Assembly (NCBI GenBank): GCA_024364805.1
Contig: CM044488.1
Span: 48,092,137-48,155,820, forward strand
Length of the DNA stretch: 63,684 nucleotides
Source: Euprymna scolopes
Taxonomy: Eukaryota > Mollusca > Cephalopoda > Sepiida > Sepiolidae
Direction of reading: 5' to 3'
In this document: positions 44,390-57,500 of the stretch, piece after piece
How positions within the stretch are numbered: the first letter of the stretch is position 1
Layout of the letters: every line of letters begins with the position of its first letter
Notes under the pieces: generated by a model
What the model was told of the DNA's origin: nothing
Database searches by the model: none
The model's input: the letters and a program-made list of their open reading frames with translations, nothing else
Program-made: the position numbers and the translations under genes

Positions 44390-44800
44390 TTCTTCGCCCA
44401 CAGACTGACCTATCAGCTAACAGGGCGCATTGATTTATCTGTTCCCTAAAGACTTGAGGGAACGTCAGTCAGTCAGGACTGGACCTTCAGTCAAGCAACA
44501 CCTATCCTCTTCTTTCGTCCTTTGTCCACTGGACACCTTGCTCGAGCATCGACAGCCTTTACTGGAGACAACTGCTATTAGCTGGAGACGGCACACTTCT
44601 GACCGACTGATGACAACTTCAAAAAGGACTTTCTATTCCCTCTTCCTTTTTCACAGTCCGACCTGCCAGTTTCTGCGACCAATAGATATTCTAAGTTTTT
44701 ATTGTTAAAAAGAAGTTTGTTGTTCATTTGTGCCGTGTTCATGAAATATATTTTATTAGTAAGATAAAACAATTATCTTTCTAAAAATGGTGACCCTACG
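44390..44800 (+). mobile_element. Probable LTR plus primer-binding-site remnant
   Basis: A GC-richer, non-coding stretch ends in an AT-rich segment followed by TGGTGACCCTACGTGAT, which resembles the leader just after a 5' LTR in gypsy-type elements. CTGACCTATCAGCTAACAGG recurs in altered form near 49940-49965 (CTGACCAATCAGCTTGCAGG), so the sequence is repeated. No gag or pol follows. It is a fossil fragment. The boundaries are uncertain. Confidence 0.45.
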
Positions 44801-44847
44801 TGATAAACATTTACTGTGCTATTCCTCTTAACCACATAAAATACTTA

Positions 44848-45083
44848 ACGTTTTTGGCCTTCGAGCCAAGATCAAGGTGTAGTATCTGTTCTTCAGATGC
44901 TGCACTTCAATTTCTTGTTCTCTGTCAGTGGAGAGAAATCCTTCACGACTGAGACAGTTTTTAATTTTTGTTCCTTTTCTCCACGTTAAAAAACAACCCT
45001 GGTGTCTAACTCTGTCCTGTGGAAGGGGAAGCATTCCGGGCCTTGATAAGTGGTGACTATCATGCAAAAAAAAAAAAAAAAAA
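44848..45083 (+). mobile_element. U2 snRNA-headed retroposon (SINEU-like) with LINE tail and poly(A)
   Basis: The head at 44851-44893 reads GGCCTTCGAGCCAAGATCAA then GGTGTAGTATCTGTTCTT, closely matching the 5' region of U2 snRNA (CUCGGCCUUUUGGCUAAGAU, CAAGUGUAGUAUCUGUUCUU). A body of about 135 bp follows that is shared with 16640-16812. Then comes TTCCGGGCCTTGATAAGTGG, the same tail as the LINE 3' end at 11845-11880, and a run of about 19 A. The three-part structure is that of a SINE using a LINE's machinery. Confidence 0.85.
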
Positions 45084-45359
45084 TTAATTATAACGTTTTC
45101 CTTAATATTTACTATCAAATAGTTTGAAAATTCATTTCAGTGGGATTGTAAAGTTGTGTTCTGTCCAGCCTACAATCTTTTGAGTCAGCTTCAATAAACT
45201 TGATAAGATACACATCCGTTTGTATAACACGCAGTCTTTCAACTCGCCAGTCGTTCCTTTTACCACTTCTTTTATGCATCGTGCATAATCTAATTCGCAC
45301 AGAGTTTGCGTTACTCACTCATGATCATCAAATGCAAAAGTGACGTCGCCATTTGACCT

Positions 45360-45415
45360 TTTTTTTTCCTTAAGCGCATAAACACGGCACCCACGCTAGT
45401 CAGGTAAGTCATGAT
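45360..45415 (+). repeat. SINE family B-like 3' fragment
   Basis: AACACGGCACCCACGCTAGT follows a T-rich run and resembles the 3' end of the family B SINEs. No head is present. Confidence 0.4.
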
Positions 45416-46077
45416 TTTCCCTACATAGTTTTATGTGAAACTGTTAAAAAGAAGTTAAAACTTAAAAAAGGCAATAACATTTATGAAACCCAAGCTGATC
45501 CAAGAATATTTATTTGTAACATTTTCACTAATAATTTCTTTCAAATAGATATAGTTGTAAAATAGTAAAGAAAGAAAAAATACTAAACTGTTTTATTCTA
45601 TTATAACTATCATAATTACTTTCAAATAAATTAATAACGTAATTAATTATGATTACTTTCCAATAAATATTTTGATAGAATAATCAGGAAAAAAAAGCCA
45701 AAATGGAACCCAAATTTTGAAAAAAGGCCTTACTGTTTCAAAGAAGGCCAAATTCGCGAATTTGGCCTTAAAAATGCCAATCAGGCAACTCTGGCCCAAA
45801 ACTGGTCTTCCTACAACGCTATAAAAAAAAAAAATAAAAATAAATAAATAAATAAAATTAAAAAAAAAAAAAGAAAGAAATCACGATTATCTCCACTTGG
45901 TATCGAGGTATCGAAGAACTCTTCAACAGAAGAGTTAATTTTCCCTTTTCCCAAGATCCCTAAGCAGCTATCCTTTTTTTTTTTTTCATTATACAATTTT
46001 CAAAATCCGTAAGCAAATATTAGTTTAAAAAAAAAAAAAAAGAAATCGGGCTCATTCCTGAAGGATTGACCCGTGAT

Positions 46078-46115
46078 CTGTCGTGGCTGAGTGGTGTGAG
46101 CAGCTTGATTTAGCT

Positions 46116-46150
<35 letters not shown>
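46078..46150 (+). repeat. tRNA-like head and long T tract just upstream of ubl4a
   Basis: GTCGTGGCTGAGTGGTGTGA resembles a tRNA A-box and the family B head. It is followed by more than 30 T, ending about 50 bp before the ubl4a start codon. It may be a truncated SINE in the promoter or 5' UTR. Confidence 0.4.
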
Positions 46151-46202
46151 CATTATTGTTGACAGAACAATTATATTGTCCCATACAACGCCAAAATACA
46201 CC

Positions 46203-49200
46203 ATGAACATCAACGTCAAAATACTTAAGGGACGACAATGCTGCGTCAAGGTAAGTAAAAAGTTTAGAACTGACTTTGAATTAAGCAAACAAAATGGGTT
46301 TTTGTAAACTGCTTTTATAATTGTAAGTGTAAAAAGCAAACGTGGTACAATGTACATAGTTTTTAGAATCTCCGTGGATTGTAAAACAAACATAAGCACC
46401 ATAGTTTTTAATGTTGATTGCAATATTTCCTTTATTTTGCTTCCTGTACGAGATCATTTCTTGTGTGTCTGTGTTTCTCGACTCTACATGACTTAGATTA
46501 TGTCTTTGTTTATTTATTATTCATCGAATATTTACTGAAGTAAAAATACAGTAGCGTCAAGTTAGAACTTTTTAAAGTTTTATTAAAAAAAAAAAAACTT
46601 CATCAAAAATTGGCACTTGTGTAGTTTAACATATCGAAGCAATTTTAGGAAGTCATTCTTTACATGAGGAGAGGATGCGCTTTAACTCTTCCTTGCGCGG
46701 ACGGAACTCTCTTAAAATGCAAACATTGGGATACTTAACTTCGCTCATGCCAAACAATTAAATCTATCAAAATGCATTTTTTTCTTCGATACTAGTGCAA
46801 GTAGTGCACTTATTGATCCGTGCTGAAATAATAACGTTATTATTGAAAAAGCCATTCTTAACATGGGGAGGGTGTTTTGTACCTATTCTATACTTTAACC
46901 TTACAATTGAATAAGAAAAACAAAACTTTAATTAAACTTGGAAATGCGATTTAAAAAATAGCGCGGATCAGTAAGTGCACTAGCACCGTTTCTTCATAAA
47001 CAAGTCAGCCATTTTAATCCTTTTTTTTTTTTAATTGTTGACACCACCACTAAAACAAAAACATTGGATTACAACCCTTTTAAATTGAAGAGCAATTTCG
47101 AAGCATTTAACGTATCGAATACTTGATTAAAACCCTATGGTAATTTTTTACTTTAAAAAATAAAATTTGATAATAAAAGAAAACTAAATGGAAATGAAAT
47201 CACTCCCGGGCAACAACGGATAAGTACAGCTAGTTATAAAATAAATGGTGCTTATTCAAATTAGCACTTATGGCGGTAATTAAAAGTAAATACAAAAAAA
47301 GTTTTTATGATGTGATGTATGTACTCGTTACAGAATGAAGGTGTCATATTCTAAAAATTACGTAAATCGATCAAATATTTTTATTTTTTTACTAAGAAAA
47401 TCAAATTTTACGATTTTTACCGATTTTACTAATAAACTTTTTGGAGTGCTTATGCACTTATGTTATCGTGCTATTTTTTAACATAGTATTTTCAAATTAA
47501 ATTCAAGTTTTACTATATCTGTTTTTATTAAATTGTTAGGTGAAACACAGAATAGTTCCAAAAGATCCTTCCCTCCCCATGTTAATAAGAATGGGAATGG
47601 CTTCCTAAATAATAACGTTATTATTCGAGTACGGTAACATAAGTACTCTTTTGAACATAAGGCTGATTTTTTTTTTTGTTCGTTTGTTTTATCTCGACAC
47701 ATCGATTTGAATTGTCTCCCCCTTATTTATTTTATCGTATTTCGTCATGCTCGATTTGCTTAGTCGTAATTAAGCACCAAATAAATAAATAATATGCTTG
47801 CTTTTTGAACCCAACTGTTTTTAATGCCTAAACTAAGTTTTATGTTTAGTTTGACAGAAGTCGATTTGTTTCGGTTCAAATTCTGTAGAAGCACCGTTTT
47901 CTAATATCTTTACTCTCTAGTCAGAATTTACGGTGCAAGTCTATAAATGGTCCACAAGTAATCTTTTTTACTATAAAAATCTGAAAAAAATCTTTATAAT
48001 GTATGTACTTGTCACTGCATGAAAATGTCATATTCCAAAAAATCACGTAAATCGATCAAGTAGTTTTTTTTTGTTTTTGTTTTTTTAATCAAATATTATC
48101 AGACATTTTATCGAAGAAAAACTTCACGCCATCTTGTTTTTGAATGATACACTGCTAGCGACACCTATTAGGAATGTTTGGAATATAAGATCAGCAAGGG
48201 GCGGACAATCGACTTTCCACGCTATAGAAAAAAAAAAACTTGTAAAATTAAGACATTTATAAGTTTTTGAGGGTGTTGAAAACGAAAATAACGTTTAAAA
48301 TTCCAGCAAACGAGTAGTTTCCAAGATATGAAGAATTTTACGTAAATTGAGCACTCACACGTTGACGCTCCTCCAAGAAAAATTCGGCAAATGTGCATTC
48401 CAGCGGCGTAAATTCAAGTTTTACACTAGTGGTGGCCATAAAGGGGGTGATCATTATACGTTAAATTATTATAGAAAAGTGATCCCCCACTTTCTTTAAA
48501 CAAACATGTCTTCATATCTTGGAAACTACTCGTTTGCTGGAATTTTAAACGTTATTTTCGTTTTCAACATCTTCAAAAACTTGTCTTAATTTTAGAAGTT
48601 TTTTTTTTTTTTTATAGCGTGGAAAGTCGATTGTCTACCCCTTGCTGATCTTATATTCCAAACATTCCTAATAGGTGTCGCTAGCAGTGTATCATTCAAA
48701 AACAAGATGGCATGAAGTTTTTCTTTGATAAAATGTCTGATAATATTTGATTTTAAATAAATAAAAAAAAAGAAGCTACTTGATGGATTTATGTGATTTT
48801 TGGAATATGACATTTTCATGCAGTGACAAGTACGTACATTATAAAGATTTTTTTTCAGATTTTTATAGTAAAAAAGATTTACTTGTGGACCATTTATAGC
48901 CTTGCACCAAATTTACTTTTGAAATGACCAATTTTTAAAAATCTGCAATAATTAGAAAAGGATGACATTCGCAGGTGATTTTGGAAGCTTTTAAATTGAC
49001 GGATAGAAAGTTTTCAATTATTATTATTATTTTTTTTTTTTTTTTCCAGTCACGTGAATTATTTCGAATGAAATGAGTTTCAAAATTACCCACAAGCAAC
49101 TTATTTTTAACTTAAGCCACATTTTAGCAAAAAAGAAAAGACAAGTGACATTAAAAACACTAATTTATAGCGAGTTTCATTGTACACATAAAACATCAAG

Positions 49201-52200
49201 ATGAAAACTCACCGGCAAACATGTAGTCGCCATATTTATAAACAAGCTTAGCTAAGTAAGAATGATAACTCTAGTTAATGTGAACAATAAGCACCTCCAA
49301 AATTCATCACAGAATTACCCCCCTCCCACATGTAAAACAATGTAACTTTATTATAAATTAATATTATCAATATAACTTTTGTACTATTTAAAAGAAGGGC
49401 AAAATAAACTAGAAATAATTTTTTAAACATTTTTTCATCATGCGAAAATAATGAAATTGCGAACCGAAAATCTTGTTTACATAGTTGACGCTTTAAAATA
49501 ACCGTTCCCATGTAGTAAGCATTCCGAACGTGAAAACATACCTGTTTAATAAATCTAGCAAAACTCAACTAATAGTCAGATTTTCGTGAAATTTTCGGTA
49601 CTTATCCATTTTAAAAATGAAATTACATATAAAATGCAATTTTCGTAAAATATGAGGGGGAAATATTTTTTTAGTGCATGTCCCCACCCCTATTTATTTT
49701 TTGTGAAATTCGAACAAAATATATTTAAATCGATCGAAATTTCTATTTATTATGAAACTCCTGACAGGCAATAGCAGAAGTGCTCTAGTCAATATAAATT
49801 TCCACACCATCTTGTTTTCGGTTTAACTTACCCCAAAATTCTAGCCTCCCCCACCAACTCCTAGAATTGTAACAGTCATAAATAAAGACTTTATCTCTTG
49901 AAGAACTGTCTCTGTTATGCGATTTGATTACACACTGACCAATCAGCTTGCAGGGCATATTGATTTCATTTATCACCTGAAGAACTATTTCAGTAGAGAG
50001 ATTCCTGAAATAGGGGTAAGCTATAGAAACAAAATTTTTCAAATAAATGCCAAAAGTGGCTTATTACCTTCATTTATATGTAAATAGATGGGAACAAGTG
50101 ATTTTTTTCAAAACGGGTCAAAATTGGAGGGTCGCTGGCCCCAAACGTGATTTGACCGCGTCAACCCGTGAAAATGGCCCAAATTTCGCCCCCGAACACA
50201 CTTAATCATTTATCGAAAGCCACAGGGTACATTTTTTGACTATAAATGCATTTGTATCATTAAATCTAACATTCCCATTGGCTATCCCACAAGTATAGGG
50301 CTTTTTAGGGTATCTCAGAGTCCAAAATGGGTCAAAATTAGCCAAAAATGGTCGGAAATCACGGATTTTCCAAAATGCACCTCCCAAGCCACACAGGGTG
50401 CAATTTTTTACCATAAATGGCTCTATATCATTAAATCTAACATTCTCACTGGCTATCCCACCTATATAGGGCTTTTCAAGGTATCTTAAGAGTCCAAAAT
50501 TTTATCCATGTGAGATAAGTCTGTTTCACAGATCAAGTTGTGAGATGGCAGATTGGACAGAAGCTCTGTATCAACTTTAGTAAGATCAGTACAACGTGGC
50601 TTCTCTCCTTCAACAGAAAACCCAAATTCACGCCCTCGTTATCTCTGGATATCAATAGCACCCTGTTGACAGAAACTTTCCATGATGTGGATTCCAAGCT
50701 TGGACGTTGGTTTTATCAGATTGAAGGAATAGTCAACTTGATACTTCCTCAAAGTTTCCAGATTATTATCTTTTAAATTGTTATAGAGATCAGGGAGAAT
50801 GTTCAGCATTACATTTGGGGTTTCACGCTCGCACATGTTGAGAAATGGCAATGTCACTTTAAACCCAAACCATGCGACACATTTCAATGCCACTTCTACG
50901 TAAGGAATTTCAAGGTAGAGCTGACAGGCTTGAACCAGCTGGTTATTTGCTCCAGTTTCATGAAAGAGTCTCTCTGATATCTTCGATGGATCAATGCAGC
51001 AGCACTGTATGCAAGGAGACCAAATCTTCGTTCTTTATAGAGAGCCAATTTCTTTGGTTTCTCTTTCTTCCTCAGCAAATCATTAAATTCTTCATAAAGA
51101 GATGTCTTATGACCATCATTCGACACCAGCTTTCCCATGGCCTGAATCACTGCTGGAACCAATCCTTTTGACAAAAATGAGCGTATAGAAGGCATCATTT
51201 TGAAAACTTTTTCTGGAATACAAAGTTTGGTTTCAATTTTCTTCAAAATTGACAAATTTCCACTGTCAAATACCTCACAGCTGTGACTAACACAGAGTAG
51301 ATGGAGAGGTATATGAGTTGATGACAAACTTTCATGGTCTTCCTCAGAGGATTTTATACGTATGATGATAGGTTTCATCAAAATAGGATAAATTTTAAAT
51401 TTGAAAGTGGTTCAACTCCCTTAGGTTAGGAAGTTTTTTTATACATGAAATATAAATTTCATCAATATAAGATACACAGTGGTGGAAAAAAAAATTGATG
51501 CCTTCTTTTAACTTTCTTAATTTAAGAAATAAAAAGTAAAATAAATTTCTGACAAAGCAAAAAAAAAATCAAGTTAATTGCATAATTTTTAGTAATTTTA
51601 TAAGATTTTGAAGTTACTGGAATCAATCTGCAGTCAGCAACCTTGGTGAGAGTCTGTTTTTCATAAGCAAAATTGTACCAACCTCAGAAAAAAATCTCAA
51701 AAATAGAAAAAAAATCCTTAAAAACACACTACTTACTCGTTTTGTTTGGTTTGTTAATGTTGAAAATTAGCAACTCATAAAATTTATAACAAATAAACAT
51801 TTCCAGAAAAATTGAGTATAATTTTCATTCTTTGTAAAAAAAAAAACATGCCAAAATTGTACATTTTTTTACCCAAATCAGGTGATATATTTTTTTCATA
51901 AATTGCAAAATATCTTCGTACTGGCTAAAGTTCACGTATTAAAATATATACTTTTAGGAATCCTTGGTTTATGGGCTATCTCATGCAATAAATAGATTTA
52001 TATGAGGTTTAGCCGTTTGCAGAATAATTGACCCTGAAATATTTCATGGTTACAAGAAAAATTTTGAAACATTAAGATTTTCTCAATTCTTTTCATAATT
52101 ATGTGTCTTTAAATAGAAAACATTTGTTGCAAGTGGATGTTGAATACAAGCTATGTTGTTAGTTTACTTGTTACTGTTCATAAACTGTAGCATAGATACT

Positions 52201-54501
52201 CATTTTTAAGAAATTGAGAATTGTCCATTGAGAAGTTCTGTGTCTGTTTGAGATTTCCTTGGTTTTCTTTTTAAACTTTCCTTTATATCATTTAAACTTT
52301 CTTTACAATGTTTTTTTTTTTTTTGTTGTTGTTGTTGCAGTGATTGTTTTATAACATCAATATTTACGTTTCCGATATACGATTTACGTAAGATGGAAGA
52401 AATCAGCAAAGTGTCCATTACACAAAAACAAATCTTCCAAGTAATCATTGATTACAGGTCGCAGTTTCCACCGACCAAATCCCCTGGTTATGATTGTTGT
52501 ATCAGTAAATGTGGAATAGAATTCAATGTAATCCAAGATTCTGCTGATTGGTTGGAATTCTTCAAATCATCATGGATGCAATTCAATCATTTTAAGAGTC
52601 AGCCCAAGAAGAAAGGCAATTCAGCTGTGCTCGAACTTGCTGCTACAGAAGTAAAGTTGTTTGATGCTGCCTTTGTAGTTGTTGAGAGTGAAGATGTTAT
52701 AACAACAAAGAAAAGAAAGTATTTCAGCGACCTGGTTCCTCGAATGATGAAAGAAAGGGACAGATAAAGACCTCAATGCTGTCATCCCCACAACTGATAA
52801 GTCGTACAGAGTTGAGAGCTGAGGATCTGTGTGCACAACTTGGCAATAAGGCATATAATATAAAGACAAGAATTCATGACACGATGAAAGATTTAAAGTT
52901 TAAGAAGCATGTGTCAGGACGAGGTGATGCAGGTTGTATTCTTTGTGCTAGTAAGCAGACAGACTGGACAAATCCTGAATTTATTTCTGATGGATTCCCA
53001 ATGTGCTGAAGATACTCTGAAGTTGTGGGAAAGTCTAGTTGATGATGATGATGATGGTGTGGTTTCTACTAAAAGTGATGACTTCAAGACCAGGTTTTTT
53101 ATTTATTTATTTTTTATTTATTTATCTTTTTTTTACATCGGAATCACCACTTATTAAGGCCTGGAGGCTACTCAAGAATAAGGGTTAATGGGTATACATT
53201 AGTCAATGGGATTATAGCATAGTAATCGTAAGTAGTGAACATTTTGTAAATTGGATTACTTAGGGGGACGGTGTTACAGTGAAACTAATTTCTGTATCAG
53301 ACCAGAAAAGTATCACCATGCCTACATCAATGGCATTACATGGTTCCTCAAAGTTATGTAGCATTGCCACATAGATTACCAACAATGGATTGAGAAGTCG
53401 GGGGCATTAAGTGACCCGATTCATGCCTCCAGAGAAAGAGTCTTCGACAAAATTCACATGGAAACTGGTCTCTATCTGGGTAGATGTAATATTGCTGGTG
53501 GAAAAGATGAGACCCCAAGAAATGACCCTCAAGGAAGATGTTTTTTTTTTCTCTGAGGATGTTATTGATGTCATACAAGAATTGACTCCTGTGAAACACA
53601 GGGATAATTTGTTGCTTTTACGTCACCAGTTGTCAACAATCGTTAGTGTTGTATCTTCCGCAAGACAAGTTAATCATGTATAAAGATGAAAATTCTTTGC
53701 CAAATACAATTAGGAATATGTGTGATCATTTTAAATGGGTGAAGTTAAATCCTACTTTACATGGAATAATTCAATATTCAGTCGAATTGATGGCTATGAA
53801 TTAAGAGTCCAACAATAAAAACGTTCATAATTATTTGCAATTCCTTTCAAGGAAAACATCAATTGAACAGTTAACTGATGTTATGTGTAGACTGCTTAAA
53901 CGTTCTGATCCTGGTGTTGTGAAGCAGTCCAATCAATTGCATCCTAATAAGTATTGCACTGAATGTGGTGCAAATGATCACACTATTTGATCTCCTGCTG
54001 GGATTTTCAACCTACCAAAGAAATTTTATGTTTCTCTTGTTGAAGATATCTTACTTAGTTGATATGTTGTAATATATATATATAATATATATATATATAT
54101 GTATGTGTTATATACTATTTCCGTATTCACATTCTGATACTTACAAGACCTGGATGATTTTTCACTAAGATATGCCCAAATATCTAATTTGCACTTTTTG
54201 GTAGCAAAATTCTGAATTTAGGTTTTTGGACCTTACACACACAAAATTTACATTTCTGAAATATTTTGATTTTTCTGTATTCGACTCATCATTTTGTTTA
54301 AAAAAAAAAAATTTAAAAAAAAAACCCTCAACCACTTCCTGGGGACTTCTCATTGTCTTTATTTCCACAAATCAGCAATCTGGGTCCACAGTGAGATATA
54401 TTTAAAGTTTTAAGGGAATACTTTCATAGCTTCCTTAAGGATGCACTTAGAAATTCAAGAACACTTCCATTGTCTTCCCCTGTAAATTTTACATGAGAAT
54501 A

Positions 54502-54564
<63 letters not shown>

Positions 54565-57500
54565 TTTCCTTGATTTATATATTTACTAGCAGGCTGCTCA
54601 ACATTGCCCAATTATAGAATACGCTTAAATATATTTTACTTTATGCAGATTATGTATTTTTTGTTATAGAGCCAATTCTCTATTAATTACATTGTACTTA
54701 ATCTTTGGATATACTCGCTTGAATTTTGTGCTGAAGGGTGTCATCAGTAATGTTATGGCTTAGTTCCTTGTGCAGTTTTGGATCTTCCAACATTATACTA
54801 CTCTAACTAAGCTGACCCCCGTCAGAGCTGATCAGGTTCTGACACACTTTGCTTCTGTGCCATGCTATGTGACACATCTCTTCCCAGGCCCGTTTTGTTC
54901 TTGGTACAGAACAGGGTACACATTGGATAAGTACATGTCGTTCAGATAAGGTGATTAAAACTGTGCTGTTGAAAGCTATTACCCTCCCTCACCAGAATAA
55001 ATTCCTTTTATTTTGAAAATTATTTCTCTTCAATTTTCCTTGACTATGCTAGTACTGCTCTCTTTCTTGTATCTAAACCGCTCTGTGCCGTAGGTGACAA
55101 TGATTTTTTGACATTATCTGGAGACTGTCTGCTGAGCGTCTACCTACAGCATTCAGAACATCACTTATATCCATGTCAAATTCTTGACACGCATGTTTTT
55201 TCTACAGCTATAGGCTGTTTTATTTCCCTTTTAAACATCAAATTTGATGTAATAAAGGAAATATCATTTCCTACATGAGGAAACTAGGTGCTATGGTGAG
55301 TTTCCTGGTCTTGCTTCTCCTCCCTCTGATCAGGATAATTTCTTGTGTATTGCATTGAGTTGGTCTTTCCTTGACATTTCATTAATTTTCAAACTCCGTA
55401 TATTTTTCCGTGTGCACATAAATTCATAACATTGATCGTTTCCAGTAAGGCTGTCCTATGTGAGATCTCATCCCCTCCCCCTCTTGGGATCATTGATTTT
55501 ATTAGTGTTTATAGCAGTAGAATATTTGGATCCTGATAACGGTGGTTAGGGGTGTGGAGCTAACCCAGACATGCTTCTTTTGTAGTTTCTCCTCACCGTG
55601 AATTAACTTTCTAATTTGTCATCCAGTCTGTTCCTAACAGTCACTGAAAAGAAAAAGCTTTGAATATATAATAGTGTTTTCAAAAGTTTAAAAAAAAAAA
55701 AAATGACCTGGGTGCTATCAGCTAGAATCAAAACCAAAACATTTAGTTCTCTGGCAGTATTTGATACCATCTAAGCTAACGAGACATGCATATCAAAACT
55801 TTATAAATTAACATAGTTAAACATAAGTGCTTTTAAGTATTTTAAATGATTTTAATTGTCTTTTCATTAAACTCACTAGCGCAATTTTTTAATTTTTTCA
55901 TCACTCGCCGGACGACGACTTATGGAAGTCGAAAATGCTCATGAATGTGGCAAATTTCTTTTCACATTCAAATGGAACGTTCGAATACTAGCCTGCCAAA
56001 AAGAGAAAAAATGGATTGCAAGAAAAACAAACAGGCATTATCGCTGCTTTTCAATGAAACATGCATTAGAGAAACATAATAACGATATTTGCTCATACGT
56101 AGAGCACACACACTATGTCAAACTATGCCTGCCATGTAACTATTTTTCAATTTTGGTCCCTTAGCAGCTATTTTAGTAGCTAAAAACCGAATCAATTTTG
56201 TTTCACAAGTATGGATATGCCATATCTCAAGTTTCAATATGTGGACCAAAAATAGTATTTTGGTAGAGACTGTTCTCCAGACAGATATAGATTTATTCTA
56301 AATACAGCTCCAAATCTTATGCAGTTATACACAATGTAGAAAATATGTACAAATAGAACCGTGCGTAATAGTGAAATGAAACTAATCATCCAATAAGAAA
56401 TCGGGAAATAAAACGAACAGTGAATTAATAAATGTTTTTTTTAAAGGAGTATGCAGATTAGTAAACCTTTATTAAGTCACTTGTGCATATCCATGACTGA
56501 GTATATTAAGAAGTTTGTTTTAATTTTTAAATAGAAAAAGTGGGTTTTTAATATCAGTTGTCAGTGCGACAAATAACTCAATTTTATGTATATAGATGTT
56601 TTGAAAATTTTGTTTTTGTTTTTTAATAGACATTTTTATATTCACATGTATATCTTTTTCTTTTTTTTTTTACAGATTTCTCCACTTGACTCCGTTCATA
56701 AGCTGAAAGAATTAATAGCTGTCCAAATGGATATCCCAGTCGCACAACAGAAGTTAGTCTATCAAGGAAAAAACCTCTCAGGTTTGTAGACATTATATAT
56801 ACATTGATTTCTCAGATCTGTTAATATTTAGGTATTATGTATATGCATATACTTAACAGATTCCGATCACATTATGGAAACGTTTGAAAAAGCCTTGAAT
56901 TTTTAGCTTTGTCTTGAAAAGCCCTTTTTTTCTATTATCTTGTTTAGGGCTTGAAAATTAGACTTTTTTTTCTGTCTAGTAAAAAAAATTGTCTGAATAT
57001 TAAAAATCAAAATTAATACATTTTTTTGAAATTGCATTGTATTATTATTTCTGGTAGTGTCGATTCAAGAGTTATGCCCCTTTATCACAAAAGTACTCGA
57101 TGTTATGGACTTGGCTTAGATAACAAATAATGCTGGAGAGCTATATGTTTTGGTTTCGATTCTAGCGGATGGCACCTAAGTCATATTTTTATTTAACTTT
57201 TAAAATCACTTTTATTTATTGGGTACAATATAATAATCAATAGAAAATTGGTTTATGATAATAAATACAAAATCTGCATAAATTAAGATATCATATTAAA
57301 GTACATTTTACGACCTGGGAAACATTAGGTGGCTTGCTTGTATATATGTGTTTTTTGTTTTTTTTTGTATGTGTGTCGAACAGTCTCTACTAAGTTACTC
57401 TGTCAATTTTTTGTCTGCAGACTTGAAACTTGATGTAGAAGAGATTTGAACCTGTGGGACAAATCTTACGTGATTTTTAACCAGTTAAAATAACTATTAA

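Noticed and set aside
44828-45118. Antisense frame with DRVRHQGCFLTWRKG and [14 protein letters not shown], also found at 16609-16929
   Set aside because: The shared peptide is the reverse reading of a U2-headed retroposon, not a gene.
46082-46115. Possible true tRNA gene
   Set aside because: Only an A-box-like word is present, with no B-box, no cloverleaf and a T tract instead; a SINE head is more likely. The other tRNA-like heads are likewise SINE parts.
55922-56164. 80-codon frame starting MEVENAHECGKFLFTFKW
   Set aside because: Its 3' part overlaps the leader of a SINE composite, and no domain was recognised.
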